A DNA stretch of 64,000 nt from an uncultured bacterium (GTDB lineage Bacteria; Verrucomicrobiota; Kiritimatiellia; RFP12; CAIWXQ01): assembly GCA_903916675.1 (NCBI GenBank), contig CAIWXQ010000029.1:1-64000 (forward strand), given 5' to 3'. Below the pieces are notes generated by a model. It did no database searches. It had not been told where the DNA came from and saw only the letters and a list, made by a program, of their open reading frames with translations. The stretch's first letter is position 1; every line of letters begins with the position of its first letter. Of the stretch, positions 1 through 8,291 are shown one piece after another. Position numbers and translations under genes: made by a program.

Positions 1-306
1 CCCCTCGCATTTCAGGATTACGTCCATTTCGGAACTGAGTTGCCCGTTGGCATCGAAAAGAAAACTCACCGGTTCTGATGCCCCCCCGGCCGGTATGAGG
101 TCGATGCCTTTCAGACCCAGATGCCCAGAGATTGTGGCACCACCATCCACGTGGACCAGTTTGGCGCTCGACGGGATCGACCAGTCATCATCCAGCGTAT
201 GCCATTTCCAGCCGACGCTCTCGGCAATATCAGCCAACTCCCGTTGCAGGTCCCCTACCCGCGCCGGGTCGTCGATCTTGCCGCGATACTGGATCGTTAC
301 GCCCAT
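1..306 (-). CDS. Conserved-looking protein of unknown function (C-terminus outside window)
   Basis: An open frame of 102 codons starts at ATG 306-304 on the minus strand and runs off the left edge without a stop. It begins MGVTIQYRGKIDDPARVGDL and has alternating hydrophobic and charged segments, including a helix-like ADIAESVGWKW stretch and a later strand-rich part. I do not recognise the family. It lies 22 bp downstream of the HEPN gene on the same strand, so it may belong to the same transcript. It sits inside the putative integrated element. A coding call is supported by the uninterrupted frame and amphipathic composition only. Confidence 0.6.
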   Translation of the reverse strand, partial: MGVTIQYRGKIDDPARVGDLQRELADIAESVGWKWHTLDDDWSIPSSAKLVHVDGGATISGHLGLKGIDLIPAGGASEPVSFLFDANGQLSSEMDVILKCEG

Positions 307-328
307 GGACGAACTTCGCCTATTGTGC

Positions 329-775
329 TTATTTGCTCAATAAAACCGGATGATGGGCATGCAACCATTTCATTACCTCTTCCAGAAGCGTCTCGCCATA
401 CCGGATCAGTTCCTCGGCGTCGGCTTGTGTGGCTGCCCCGGCCGTATCGTACTCGACCGTATTTCGTTTGATCCGGCAGGCATCGAGATAGTCCGCGTCC
501 TCTTTCTTTTCCGGCCCCAGGATCAGCGGCAAGGCCTGAAGAGTCCGGTAATGGGCGAGATTTTTGTCGGGGCGATACCCTTGCGCAGCCAGCAGGATCG
601 TGCATAACTTGAGCGCCGCGTTGTACGCTATGCCGAACCGCCAGTCCGCGGAGACCTGTTTGGTCTTCGCATCCGCCAAGTCACGCCGGACAATCGCAAA
701 CAAGTTGGCGATCTCCTGCGATGATGTGCGATGCGCCTTAAGCCAGCCGTTGTTTTTCCAGTCGTCCAAGCTCAT
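329..775 (-). CDS. HEPN domain protein, putative toxin of an MNT/HEPN pair
   Basis: A 148-residue all-helical protein matching the small HEPN family paired with minimal nucleotidyltransferases. Family members act as RNases or are modified by their partner. The segment AYNAALKLCTILLAAQGYRP and the later KRNTVEYD resemble the SAV_6107-like HEPN group, where Arg-Asn is kept. The usual RX4-6H histidine is not visible; Tyr stands where His is expected. The start overlaps the end of the MNT gene by 38 bp, the tight coupling typical of toxin-antitoxin operons. Assignment as toxin is by family analogy; the lost histidine makes nuclease activity uncertain. Confidence 0.75.
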   Translation of the reverse strand: MSLDDWKNNGWLKAHRTSSQEIANLFAIVRRDLADAKTKQVSADWRFGIAYNAALKLCTILLAAQGYRPDKNLAHYRTLQALPLILGPEKKEDADYLDACRIKRNTVEYDTAGAATQADAEELIRYGETLLEEVMKWLHAHHPVLLSK

Positions 776-1337
776 CTATGTCTCCCACAAGCATGCGTCG
801 TTCCGTTTTGATGACCGAGCCGACAAAGTGCTCGCCTGTGCGGCAACGGTCCAGATACGCATCCACCGTCATCACATGCGGATTGATCTCCCGCCCGAGT
901 TTCGCGCTGACCGCATTCAGGCGCGACGCCAATTTGCGCAAGCCAATGGAGCCGAGCACCATCAGGTCAATGTCGCTGGTCGCATGGGCCTTGCCGGACG
1001 CGATCGATCCGAAGACATAGGCGTACTGAATATCTTCCGTGCCCAGGGTCTCTTGCAACACGCCATAGACGCCGGTGGTCCGCAAAACAAGTTCCCGCAA
1101 GGGCGGGTAGAGCGGATGCTTCAGGTTTGCTGTGTAATAGAGGCGGTTTCCGTCCCGTTCCGTGCACACCAGCCCCATTGTCACCAGTTTCCGCAAGTCC
1201 TGCTGGATGGTTCCCAGTGAAACCCCGGTCTCACGAACCAGCGCACGAAGGTGCACTCGCTGCGTTGTTGCGCCGAACAGGCACGACAGGATTCCCGCCC
1301 GTGTCCGCGAACAGAAGAGTTGTTCCAGCGCATTCAT
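738..1337 (-). CDS. HTH-fused MNT nucleotidyltransferase, putative antitoxin and autoregulator
   Basis: A 199-residue protein with two parts. Residues about 1-85 form an ArsR/MarR-type winged helix (VHLRALVRETGVSLGTIQQD, then a wing near ERDGNRLYY). Residues about 95-185 form a minimal nucleotidyltransferase with the GS-x10-DxD signature (GSIASGKAHATSDIDLMV). In known MNT/HEPN systems the MNT protein neutralises HEPN, in some cases by adding nucleotides. Here the DNA-binding domain is fused to it, which suggests it also represses its own operon. The perfect inverted repeat 3 bp upstream of the start codon supports this. Start ATG 1337 is chosen because the HTH begins directly after it; no Shine-Dalgarno is visible, so translation may be leaderless. 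Confidence 0.8.
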   Translation of the reverse strand: MNALEQLFCSRTRAGILSCLFGATTQRVHLRALVRETGVSLGTIQQDLRKLVTMGLVCTERDGNRLYYTANLKHPLYPPLRELVLRTTGVYGVLQETLGTEDIQYAYVFGSIASGKAHATSDIDLMVLGSIGLRKLASRLNAVSAKLGREINPHVMTVDAYLDRCRTGEHFVGSVIKTERRMLVGDIDELGRLEKQRLA

Positions 1338-1339
1338 GT

Positions 1340-1367
1340 GTATGGTTGTACCATACGCTTGTATGGT
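1340..1367. promoter_or_regulatory. GTATGGT operator upstream of the MNT/HEPN operon
   Basis: GTATGGT (1340-1346), a 3-bp spacer and ACCATAC (1350-1356) form a perfect 7-bp inverted repeat. A third GTATGGT half-site follows at 1361-1367. The block starts 3 bp upstream of the MNT start codon, so a protein bound here would cover the promoter and start region. The HTH of the MNT protein is the obvious candidate ligand; that is inference. Confidence 0.65.
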
Positions 1368-1398
1368 GTGGCAATACGTTATTGCTGTTGGCCGTGGA

Positions 1399-1419
1399 GG
1401 CGGCAGCTGACACAGCCGC
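1399..1419. repeat. Variant of the GGCGGCTG palindromic repeat
   Basis: The sequence is a slightly longer variant of the hairpin GGCGGCTG-ACA-CAGCCGCC found at 46412-46430 and 47322-47340. It lies in the 258-bp gap between the MNT gene and the DUF5681-like gene. The rest of that gap holds the operator and a T/G-rich leader. Confidence 0.5.
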
Positions 1420-1595
1420 GCGCGTGGTTCCGGCGTTTGGGTGGTGTTTGTGGCGCACTGGCCGGGTATCCGCCGTGACGCCGCGGTTTTGTGCTTTTTG
1501 CGGGGTCCCTCTGGGCGTTTTCAGGCAGTTTTGTTGGGCTTTCTTTACTTTTCGTTTTTGTGTTTGCGGGGTCGGTCACTTATATAGGAGGTCGT

Positions 1596-1916
1596 ATGCT
1601 ATTCAAGGCTGGAAATAGGGCAAATCCGCGTGGGCGGCCGAAGGGGTCTGTGGGCGGTCGGGCGTTGGCTCTGGCTGACCTGGACCGGATCGCCGGCCTG
1701 CCCAAGAACCGGGAACAACGGCGCCTGAAGCTGCAGGAGGCGCATGACAAGGACCCCCTGGGGTTCTTCCGCACGTACATCATGCCGCTGCTGCCGAAAG
1801 AGGGCAAGGTGGAGGTGGCGAATGACGGGATCGTGAAGTGGGGCAGTCTGCTCGGCGACGAGCCGGGCGAATTGCCGCGGTTCGACGAGAAGGGGTTTCC
1901 GATCCCGGGGCGGTAG
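1596..1916 (+). CDS. DUF5681-like small protein
   Basis: A 106-residue basic protein. Its N-terminus FKAGNRANPRGRPKGS matches the GxSGNPxGRPKG motif of DUF5681-type proteins, which are common on phages and mobile elements and often sit near terminase genes. The start ATG 1596 is preceded by AGGAGG with 6 bp spacing (1587-1592), much better than the in-frame start about 100 bp upstream. The C-terminal part (EANDGIVKWGSLL-like region) is not recognised. It points toward the integrase gene from the opposite strand. Its role is unknown; the context suggests element cargo. Confidence 0.65.
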   Translation: MLFKAGNRANPRGRPKGSVGGRALALADLDRIAGLPKNREQRRLKLQEAHDKDPLGFFRTYIMPLLPKEGKVEVANDGIVKWGSLLGDEPGELPRFDEKGFPIPGR

Positions 1917-1997
1917 CCGCGTTAGCGGCGGCAGTGGTCATTGGTGAGACCGCGGCCAAGGCCGGCCGGGGGCGTTCGGGGCGCTCATGATTGGCTT

Positions 1998-3674
1998 TTA
2001 CACCAGTTTGGCGACGATGTGCAGGCGCTTGCGGTCGGCGTCTGTGAGAGTGCCGGTTTTTGCTTTGTCGGAAAGTGACTGCAGTTCTTCAGCGGGTGTC
2101 AATTTCTCAGACTTCACGCCTGTCAGAACGGCTGGAAGGGCTCCTGCCAAGATGGCTTTGAACTGCTCGCGGCCAGGGCGGAAATAGTGCTTCAAGACGA
2201 TTTCCACGGTGGCGTGGCCGGTTACGCGCCGGACAAGTTCCATTGGCACGCCCGCGGTCAGAGCAAGCGTTACCCATGTTGCCCGCAGTGCATGCCAGTC
2301 TCGTATACTCGCAGACCGCTGCCCCTGCCCCTTTTCACGAACCACGCGTGTGTGTTCGGCAATGCGGTTCCTGACATCCATGTCGGTCCGGTTGCGTATG
2401 ACCGGTTTGCCGATCATGCCGGACACATCCGACAACCAACCTGACACAGCCGGCTTACTGAAGCCGGTTTGTTTGACGATTTGTCGGAGGCTGGTGCCGG
2501 CCATATAGCGTGTGAACGTGTCGCGGGTGTGATCGCGGCGTTGGCCTTCCGGCATGCAGTCTATGGCAGCCAACCCTTCTGCCAGGATTACCGCTGGGTC
2601 TGGGGGTGTAGGCGGGTGTTTCGGCTTCTCTTTGGCCAGCGCTCGCGCCACAAGAGCCTTGAAACGCCACGTCAGACCACCAGGATTCGGTTTGTAACGA
2701 TACTGCTTGCTCTTATCGTCCCCCTCGCGGAAGGCGGGATTCGGGACGCCCTGCATCATGAGAAATGCCTGTGGGAAGACGTACTCGCTGCCGTTGTCCT
2801 TGCGTTCCTCCAGGATATTTCGCAGTGGCGAGAATATCGGGATCTCGACCTGTGCCCCGGTCTTCGACGTCTTCACTAACAGCATGCCAGCCTGCAGGTC
2901 CACGTCACGCCACCGCAAGGTTGCCACGTCGCCCCGGCGCATGCCCGTACATGCGGCGGTCACGACCAACGGGTACAGGAACGTGTCGTCTTGCGCGGCC
3001 TTCAGAAGACGTTCGAGTTCTTCGGCTGTGAACGGTTTCCGGTGTACTGAGTCCTCGCCAGCGGTTTCGCGGTTCCGGCGAGTGACAATGCCGTCAAAGG
3101 GGTTTGCGACCCCAGGAGGCAAGAAACGGCGGAAGGCGGAACGCAACAGGCCGACGTACTCCTTCACACTCTTGACGGACAATCTTTCCCGCAGTTTCTC
3201 GACAAAGGCCCCGGCGTCTGGTTGCGTGACCTCGTACAGATAGACGGCCGCAGGTTTGTCTTTTGGTTTCCGTGTTCGCATGAAGACTTTGAATTGGCGG
3301 CATGCCGATTTGATCCCAGCCACATACGCGGGAGTCAGTTGGCCGTCTCGCGGCATGGAAAGCCAACGGTCGGCCAAATCGGCAATGCGCACATGGTCAA
3401 CAGACCTCCCGGTCTTCATTTCGATCAGGCGTTCAACCAAGTATTCGGCGCGTCCTTTTCCGCGCGCCTGTTCAACAGTTCTGATATATTCCGTCTGTGC
3501 CTCCTTACGTGAACGTTCAAAAGCGGCGTCGCCACGCTTCCACAGGTTCGCGGGCGTCTTTCCTTTAACGGGCACAGCCAGGTTGAAAACGTGCGCCTTT
3601 CCATCCACGTCATACTTCCCGTACCAGTGCGTCCGATAGTTTCCATCCCGTCCACGTTTGAGTATGATGCCCAT
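1998..3674 (-). CDS. Tyrosine recombinase (integrase) with an internal HTH insertion
   Basis: A 558-residue site-specific recombinase. Residues about 95-190 are a SAM-like core-binding domain. The catalytic domain shows R246 (TGMRRGDV), K271 (KTSKTG), H461-x-x-R464 (HALRATW), H487 (GHATVE) and the nucleophile Y497 (KHYFRP), so it looks active. Between the beta-sheet and the HxxR box is about 125 extra residues with a helix-turn-helix (SLRQIVKQTGFSKPAVSGWL), which is not part of the usual fold. Start ATG 3674 is preceded by AGGAAAAC. The gene lies 157 bp from a tRNA-Pro fragment on the element edge, the normal place for an integrase next to its attachment site. Confidence 0.92.
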   Translation of the reverse strand: MGIILKRGRDGNYRTHWYGKYDVDGKAHVFNLAVPVKGKTPANLWKRGDAAFERSRKEAQTEYIRTVEQARGKGRAEYLVERLIEMKTGRSVDHVRIADLADRWLSMPRDGQLTPAYVAGIKSACRQFKVFMRTRKPKDKPAAVYLYEVTQPDAGAFVEKLRERLSVKSVKEYVGLLRSAFRRFLPPGVANPFDGIVTRRNRETAGEDSVHRKPFTAEELERLLKAAQDDTFLYPLVVTAACTGMRRGDVATLRWRDVDLQAGMLLVKTSKTGAQVEIPIFSPLRNILEERKDNGSEYVFPQAFLMMQGVPNPAFREGDDKSKQYRYKPNPGGLTWRFKALVARALAKEKPKHPPTPPDPAVILAEGLAAIDCMPEGQRRDHTRDTFTRYMAGTSLRQIVKQTGFSKPAVSGWLSDVSGMIGKPVIRNRTDMDVRNRIAEHTRVVREKGQGQRSASIRDWHALRATWVTLALTAGVPMELVRRVTGHATVEIVLKHYFRPGREQFKAILAGALPAVLTGVKSEKLTPAEELQSLSDKAKTGTLTDADRKRLHIVAKLV

Positions 3675-3831
3675 GTTTTCCTGCCTTCCCGCGATGCCTG
3701 CAACCGCTGGAAACAGGATGCCACAACACGACCTCGGAGGCCAAGTCAAAAAACACACAACCGGACACACGGCCAGCGCCAAAACCGCGAGTTACAACGG
3801 GAATATTCTCGTTTTTCGGTATGTGTTGCAG

Positions 3832-3876
3832 TTCGGGACCAAAAAGTCGGGGGTTCAAATCCCCCCTCCCCGACCA
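3832..3876 (+). other. attachment site: 3' fragment of tRNA-Pro(CGG)
   Basis: The segment starts with the anticodon loop TTCGGGA (anticodon CGG), continues with a 3' anticodon-stem strand, a variable loop, a perfect T-arm (GGGGG-TTCAAAT-CCCCC) and an acceptor strand ending in encoded CCA. The 5' half (acceptor strand, D-arm and 5' anticodon strand) is absent: upstream bases do not pair. It is therefore not a functional tRNA but looks like the att copy left by integration. Similarity begins at the anticodon loop, which suggests the strand-exchange region. Confidence 0.72.
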
Positions 3877-3930
3877 TTCTTTGGCCTAGGGCCGATTTCG
3901 GCAAAATAGGTCCGATTCGTCCGATTGGAC

Positions 3931-5103
3931 TTATTCGCCCACTTCCACGCACGTATTTCCCGCATCCGCCACGCGATAGATTGTGGCGCCATGCGGCGGC
4001 AAGCTGGCGTCGCGCAGCGCGTCTGTCACGGAGTCCGCCTTGTGCATGCCCAGCACGGCGGCGTCGGCTGCGGTAAGGCCGGGGCTGACCACGTGGACGC
4101 TCACCCCGCGCGTGGCAGGATCCGTAAGATAGCGCAACCGCACAGCCTTGTGATCTCCCAGCCGGTAGCCGCGGTGCCGCACGGCTGCCATGGCCGCGGC
4201 ATGTGTCGGTGCCTCGCGCAGCAGGTGCACGAAGGCATCCTGACCGATCCCCTGCGGACAGGCGGCCTCCAGCACAATCGTGCCGTGGTCGCGCACAGCC
4301 CATTCGCTGTTCTTGATCCCCTTCTCCGCCTGGTAAAAGCTGCACGCCAGCGCGCCACGCACCTCTGCCACCAGCGCGTCCGCCGGCCGTGGAATCCGCC
4401 GCAGGTAAGTTACCGCGACCCTTGGCGCCAGCGCCTGCAACGCATCCAGTGGCGCGCCGCCCGCGGCGTCCACAACTGTCTCGCCGATCTGAAACAGGTT
4501 CACCACCGCGGTCTTTCGCGTGGCCTCAAGTTGGCGCAGCATTGCCACGATGCCGTCATGCACCGGTGTACCAGTCGTGCGGCAGGGGCGGCAGGAAGGC
4601 TCCAGTGCGCCCGCATGGTTGCGTTCTATCTCTGCATAGGCGGCACAGCCGATGGTCAGCGTCTTGTGGGCCCCGCTCAGCCCCGCAAAATAGTGCGGCT
4701 CTACGCTACCGATGGCCAGAATTCTCCGGGCCTGCGCCACCCATGGATGCGCCCGCCAGCCTCTGGCGCCGCCCACGAGAACCAAGTCGGCGCGCCGCGC
4801 GTCATGCCAGTCCCATGCACCCATAGCTGTGCCGGCGCAGGATCGCTCCAATGCCTCGCGCGCCGGTGCGCTAAACGAATGGCTCCCCGTGGCCACCACA
4901 ACCCGCGTACGGGAAAGATTGAAAACCCCCTGCGCCTCTGCCAGCACCTCTGGCGTGGCCGTGGCGCGTTGCGGATCATTGACCAGCAGCAGGTCCGGGA
5001 CATCCGTACCCAGTGTCGCGCGCGCCAAGTCCAGCGCCTCGCGGACCGCACCGGGACGGGGTAACGCGTGGTTGGGTTCCAGAAGTTTCATCGACGGTTT
5101 CAT
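3931..5103 (-). CDS. LarA-family (DUF2088) nickel-pincer racemase/epimerase
   Basis: A 390-residue protein of the LarA family, whose founding member is lactate racemase with a nickel-pincer cofactor bound to a lysine. With ATG 5103 as start, the catalytic set is H75 (ATGSHS), H137 (VEPHYFAGLSG), K147 (GAHKT) and H163 (RNHAG). The H-K-H spacing of 10 and 16 residues equals that of lactate racemase (174/184/200), so the pincer lysine is kept. The protein is shorter at the N-terminus than usual (about 420). No larB, larC or larE genes are in the window, so cofactor must be made elsewhere. ATG 5091 is an alternative start; neither has a clear ribosome site. The substrate is not known; many family members act on other 2-hydroxy acids. 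Confidence 0.85.
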   Translation of the reverse strand: MKPSMKLLEPNHALPRPGAVREALDLARATLGTDVPDLLLVNDPQRATATPEVLAEAQGVFNLSRTRVVVATGSHSFSAPAREALERSCAGTAMGAWDWHDARRADLVLVGGARGWRAHPWVAQARRILAIGSVEPHYFAGLSGAHKTLTIGCAAYAEIERNHAGALEPSCRPCRTTGTPVHDGIVAMLRQLEATRKTAVVNLFQIGETVVDAAGGAPLDALQALAPRVAVTYLRRIPRPADALVAEVRGALACSFYQAEKGIKNSEWAVRDHGTIVLEAACPQGIGQDAFVHLLREAPTHAAAMAAVRHRGYRLGDHKAVRLRYLTDPATRGVSVHVVSPGLTAADAAVLGMHKADSVTDALRDASLPPHGATIYRVADAGNTCVEVGE

Positions 5104-5302
5104 AACATATCGCAGGGAAGAGGAAAATACTGAAGAAGGTGGCGAAATCGTGGCGGCAACTGGCCGCGCCAACGGAAAAGCGTACGAATTCCGAATTCTA
5201 ACTCCTGTATTCATGAATTCTGACTTTGCACAAACTTCGCACGTTGGTGTAAGGTATTCACACCCAGGGCAGCGGTGCGGTTCGCTGCCGGCCGGCGAGA
5301 CC

Positions 5303-6370
5303 ATGACCAGCAAATCCACCTCCGAAAAACGCGCCGCCGGCAAGCGCCAATGGCGCGTCCGGACGGAAAAGGGCGACGTTTTCGGCCCCGCCGATCTCGC
5401 CACCCTGCAGGCCTGGGCGCGCGACGGACGCCTGGCACCCACCCATCAGATCTGCGCCGACGGCGCGACGTGGGAACCGGTGACCGCCCTGCGCGAACTG
5501 GAGATGGATTGGGTGGCTGAGGTCACCTCTGGTTCGTTCTATGGCCCCATCCACCGGGACGCCATGAACGAACTGCTCCGCGAGGGGTCCATCAATGCCG
5601 CGGCTCCGCGGTTTCAGCGCTCTCCCTCCGAAGCCGCCACTGCCAAGTCTTCCGTCCGCGAGCAGGAACTGGAACGCGCCCTGCACGATCAGCAGCAGCA
5701 GGCTTCCCGCCGCCTCGACGAACTGGAGAAGCAACTGGCTGCCGCGCGCGGCGAGCACGAGCAGACCAAGGCTGCGCTGGGCGCGAAGGATTTTGAATTC
5801 GATGCCGAACGCCAGGAGCAGCGGGCCTCTGCCGCGCGCCTCCAGGCCGAACTGCTCAAGCGCGACGCACGCCTTGCCTCGTTGGAAGCCGAACTGCACC
5901 GCGTGGAAACGCTCACGCGCGAACGCCAGGAGTTGGAAACGCGCCAGGCCGATCAAGCCCGCGAAGCCACCCGGCTGCGCGATGAACTCGATCAGACGCG
6001 CCGTCAGCAGCACGAGGCCGAACGCACGGCCACCGTCTTGCAGGAGCGCGTGGCGAACCACGAGAACGATACCGCCGCCTTGCACGACTCGGTGCGCACG
6101 CTCAAGCTGCGCCTGGAGTCCGCTCGCAAGCTCGTGCAGCAGGCCGGCGCGGCACTGGGCGGCGTCGACGAGGCGATTGACGCGGAAATTGTCGAAACTC
6201 CCACCGCTTCGGGCGGGACCATCCGGAACGGTCCGCCTCCGCAGTCAACGCCCGCCGGCGGTATGAAGCCGGGGATGTCGCTGGCGGATCTGGAAGCGCA
6301 GGCGCAACGCGAACTGCGGCAACTGGGTCAGAAGGGCGGCGGGTTGTTTAAGGGGCGCGCCAAGGGGTAA
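5303..6370 (+). CDS. GYF_2-domain coiled-coil protein
   Basis: A 355-residue soluble protein. Two GYF_2 (DUF4339) units lie at the N-terminus: one around WRVRTEKGDVFGPADLATL with a tryptophan near WEP, and a second around SGSFYGPIHRDAMNELL. Residues about 115-285 are a long Ala/Glu/Arg/Gln-rich coiled coil, and the tail is Gly/Lys-rich (GGGLFKGRAKG). GYF_2 domains bind proline-rich peptides; the partner is unknown. Start ATG 5303 is the first that gives only domain sequence. The gene is followed 18 bp later by a paralogue of the same design, so the two are probably cotranscribed and may form a filament or scaffold together. Confidence 0.75.
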   Translation: MTSKSTSEKRAAGKRQWRVRTEKGDVFGPADLATLQAWARDGRLAPTHQICADGATWEPVTALRELEMDWVAEVTSGSFYGPIHRDAMNELLREGSINAAAPRFQRSPSEAATAKSSVREQELERALHDQQQQASRRLDELEKQLAAARGEHEQTKAALGAKDFEFDAERQEQRASAARLQAELLKRDARLASLEAELHRVETLTRERQELETRQADQAREATRLRDELDQTRRQQHEAERTATVLQERVANHENDTAALHDSVRTLKLRLESARKLVQQAGAALGGVDEAIDAEIVETPTASGGTIRNGPPPQSTPAGGMKPGMSLADLEAQAQRELRQLGQKGGGLFKGRAKG

Positions 6371-6388
6371 CGACGGGCGGGAAAGATC

Positions 6389-8242
6389 ATGTCGAACGAG
6401 AAGAGCGAGTCCAATCAATGGTTCCTGCGCATCGCGGGCGGCACAATGTTCGGGCCGGTCTCTCTGCGGGGGTTGGTGCTCTGGGCCGAGCAGGGCCGGA
6501 TCGTCCCTGGGAATGAGGTTTCCAGCGACCGTGAAAACTGGGCCGCAGCGGAAACCGTTCCGGAACTGGAGATGAACTGGTACGTGCAAGCCGGCGCCAA
6601 AACCGAGGGCCCATTCAACCGCGTGGCTGCGGAAAATTTCCTGACCGGAGAAAAGGCTCCAGCCGGCGCCCGTCTGGTCGCAGCCGCTGAACTGTCCGCC
6701 CCCCCACCACGCCCTGCTGCCGCGAAGGACCCGCCCAAGCGCGAGCGACGACACGAACCGCGCCGGCAGACGCCGGAAGAGGACAAGGCACAGCCCCTGC
6801 TGGAGCTGGAGCCTGTAGCCATTATCTGCGTCAAGGACGATGACGAGGATCCCCGGCAGGTGATCGAGCAACTCCGTCGCCAGACCGAGGAGGAGCGCCG
6901 CCTGCTTAAGCGAGAGGCCGAGCGCCAGTCCATTCGCATCCGCGAGCTGGAAAAACAGTTGGCTTCCGCGGCTGCGGAAGCGGCCGCTGTGTCCGCCACG
7001 GATCCGCAGCTTCTGCAAACCTGCGAGGCGCTGCAGGCCGAGCTTGCCGCCACCAAGGCCGAATCCGAATCCTGGCAGGTCCGGAGCCGTACGCTGGACC
7101 GGCGCGTCGGCGACCTGGCCAGCCAGGTCGGTCAGCTTGAGACCGAATGCCGCAAATTGACCGAAGAACGCGAACAGCTGCAGAACCAGCTGGGCGTCGC
7201 CATGAGCGCCGCCACAGACGCCACAAACGAGGCTGCCACCAGCGATCTCCGCAGCCGTGTCGACCAACTGAACGCCGCCGCCAGCGAACTTCGCAACCGC
7301 ATGGAACAGGTGACCGCCGTCAACGATGGGTTGCGCGCCGCGCTGGCCCTCGCGGAACTGGCGCTGACCACCGAGCGCACCGCGCTGGCTGATTTGCTGG
7401 CTGCCTCGAACGAGCGCGATCTGAAGGCCGGCAACCGCATTGCCGAACTCGAAACGCGCGCCACTGCCTTGGAAAGCCAACTCGCCGAGCGTGGCACGCC
7501 CGGCGATCGCGAAACAAAGCTGACCACGGAGCTGACAGCCGCCCGCGCCCGCATTGTCGAGCTACAGGGGCGCCTCGGACGCCAGTCCTCCGATTCCGCT
7601 CGTCCGCCGGACGCCGACGCCTGGCTGCGCCAGTTTGCGACGGATGAACTGACCACCCTTGACAAGGCGCTGTACGACGAGCGCGAATCGTTCAACAATC
7701 TGCGCACCTTGAACGCCACACGTCAGGAAGCCATCCAGGCGCGCATGCAGGCCGTGCAGAAGCTTCTCTCCGGCGACTTCCAGGCTGACGGCCGCCTGCG
7801 AGCCACCACATCAGGCCAGCGCATCGCCGGTCTGGACCAGTCGCGCCTGCAGAGCGAAGTTGTCTCCCTGCGCGAGGATCAGCAGAAGGAATCGAAGCAG
7901 TTCGAGGAGCGCGAGGGCGATCTGCTTCGCCGCATCCGCGTGCTCGAGACCGAGGAGACGCGCCTGCGCAGCCAGCTCGAAGCCACGGACATGGAAAGCG
8001 GACGGAAGATCGAACTCATGGAGACGATCCGCCGCCGGGAACAGGACCTGGCCCTGGAACGGCGGACCCGCGAACAGGATCGCGAGCAGTTCCAGACCAC
8101 GCAGCAGGCGCTATTGCGGCGCATCGAGGAGCTGGAGCGCACCGACGGCGGCGTCAGCCTGTCCAGGACCGAGATCCCGGACCCGTCGGCAGCCGCCAAA
8201 AGTAACCGCCTCGCCCGCATCGGCAGCTGGCTGAAGCGCTAG
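6389..8242 (+). CDS. Larger GYF_2-domain coiled-coil protein
   Basis: A 617-residue paralogue of the preceding protein. Tandem GYF_2 units occupy residues about 10-100 (GGTMFGPVSLRGL; then a second unit starting WYVQAGAKTEGPF). A proline-rich linker (APPPRPAAAKDPP) follows, then about 450 residues of almost unbroken coiled coil. The proline-rich linker could itself be a ligand for a GYF domain, which would allow self-association. No signal peptide or membrane segment is visible, so it should be cytoplasmic. The SD is weak (GGGAAAG, 6380-6386). Function is unknown; a structural role is inferred from architecture only. Confidence 0.75.
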   Translation: MSNEKSESNQWFLRIAGGTMFGPVSLRGLVLWAEQGRIVPGNEVSSDRENWAAAETVPELEMNWYVQAGAKTEGPFNRVAAENFLTGEKAPAGARLVAAAELSAPPPRPAAAKDPPKRERRHEPRRQTPEEDKAQPLLELEPVAIICVKDDDEDPRQVIEQLRRQTEEERRLLKREAERQSIRIRELEKQLASAAAEAAAVSATDPQLLQTCEALQAELAATKAESESWQVRSRTLDRRVGDLASQVGQLETECRKLTEEREQLQNQLGVAMSAATDATNEAATSDLRSRVDQLNAAASELRNRMEQVTAVNDGLRAALALAELALTTERTALADLLAASNERDLKAGNRIAELETRATALESQLAERGTPGDRETKLTTELTAARARIVELQGRLGRQSSDSARPPDADAWLRQFATDELTTLDKALYDERESFNNLRTLNATRQEAIQARMQAVQKLLSGDFQADGRLRATTSGQRIAGLDQSRLQSEVVSLREDQQKESKQFEEREGDLLRRIRVLETEETRLRSQLEATDMESGRKIELMETIRRREQDLALERRTREQDREQFQTTQQALLRRIEELERTDGGVSLSRTEIPDPSAAAKSNRLARIGSWLKR

Positions 8243-8291
8243 GCAGTTTCAGAAACGCCATCGCCGCTCGCGCAGGCTGCGCATCGTGGTA

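Larger units (their letters stand above)
1..3876. mobile_element. Right end of an integrated element (left end outside window)
   Basis: The integrase lies next to a tRNA 3' fragment that lacks its 5' half. This means chromosome lies to the right and element to the left. The intact tRNA-Pro(CGG) would then be at the far end, left of this window. Cargo seen here is a toxin-antitoxin pair, a DUF5681-like gene and one unknown gene. Confidence 0.6.

Noticed and set aside
3832..3876. A functional tRNA-Pro gene
   Set aside because: The 5' acceptor strand, D-arm and 5' anticodon strand are missing; upstream bases do not pair.
6245..7480. 411-codon minus-strand frame rich in Leu, Gly and Phe
   Set aside because: Antisense of the coiled-coil region of the second GYF_2 gene; repetitive sequence explains the open frame.
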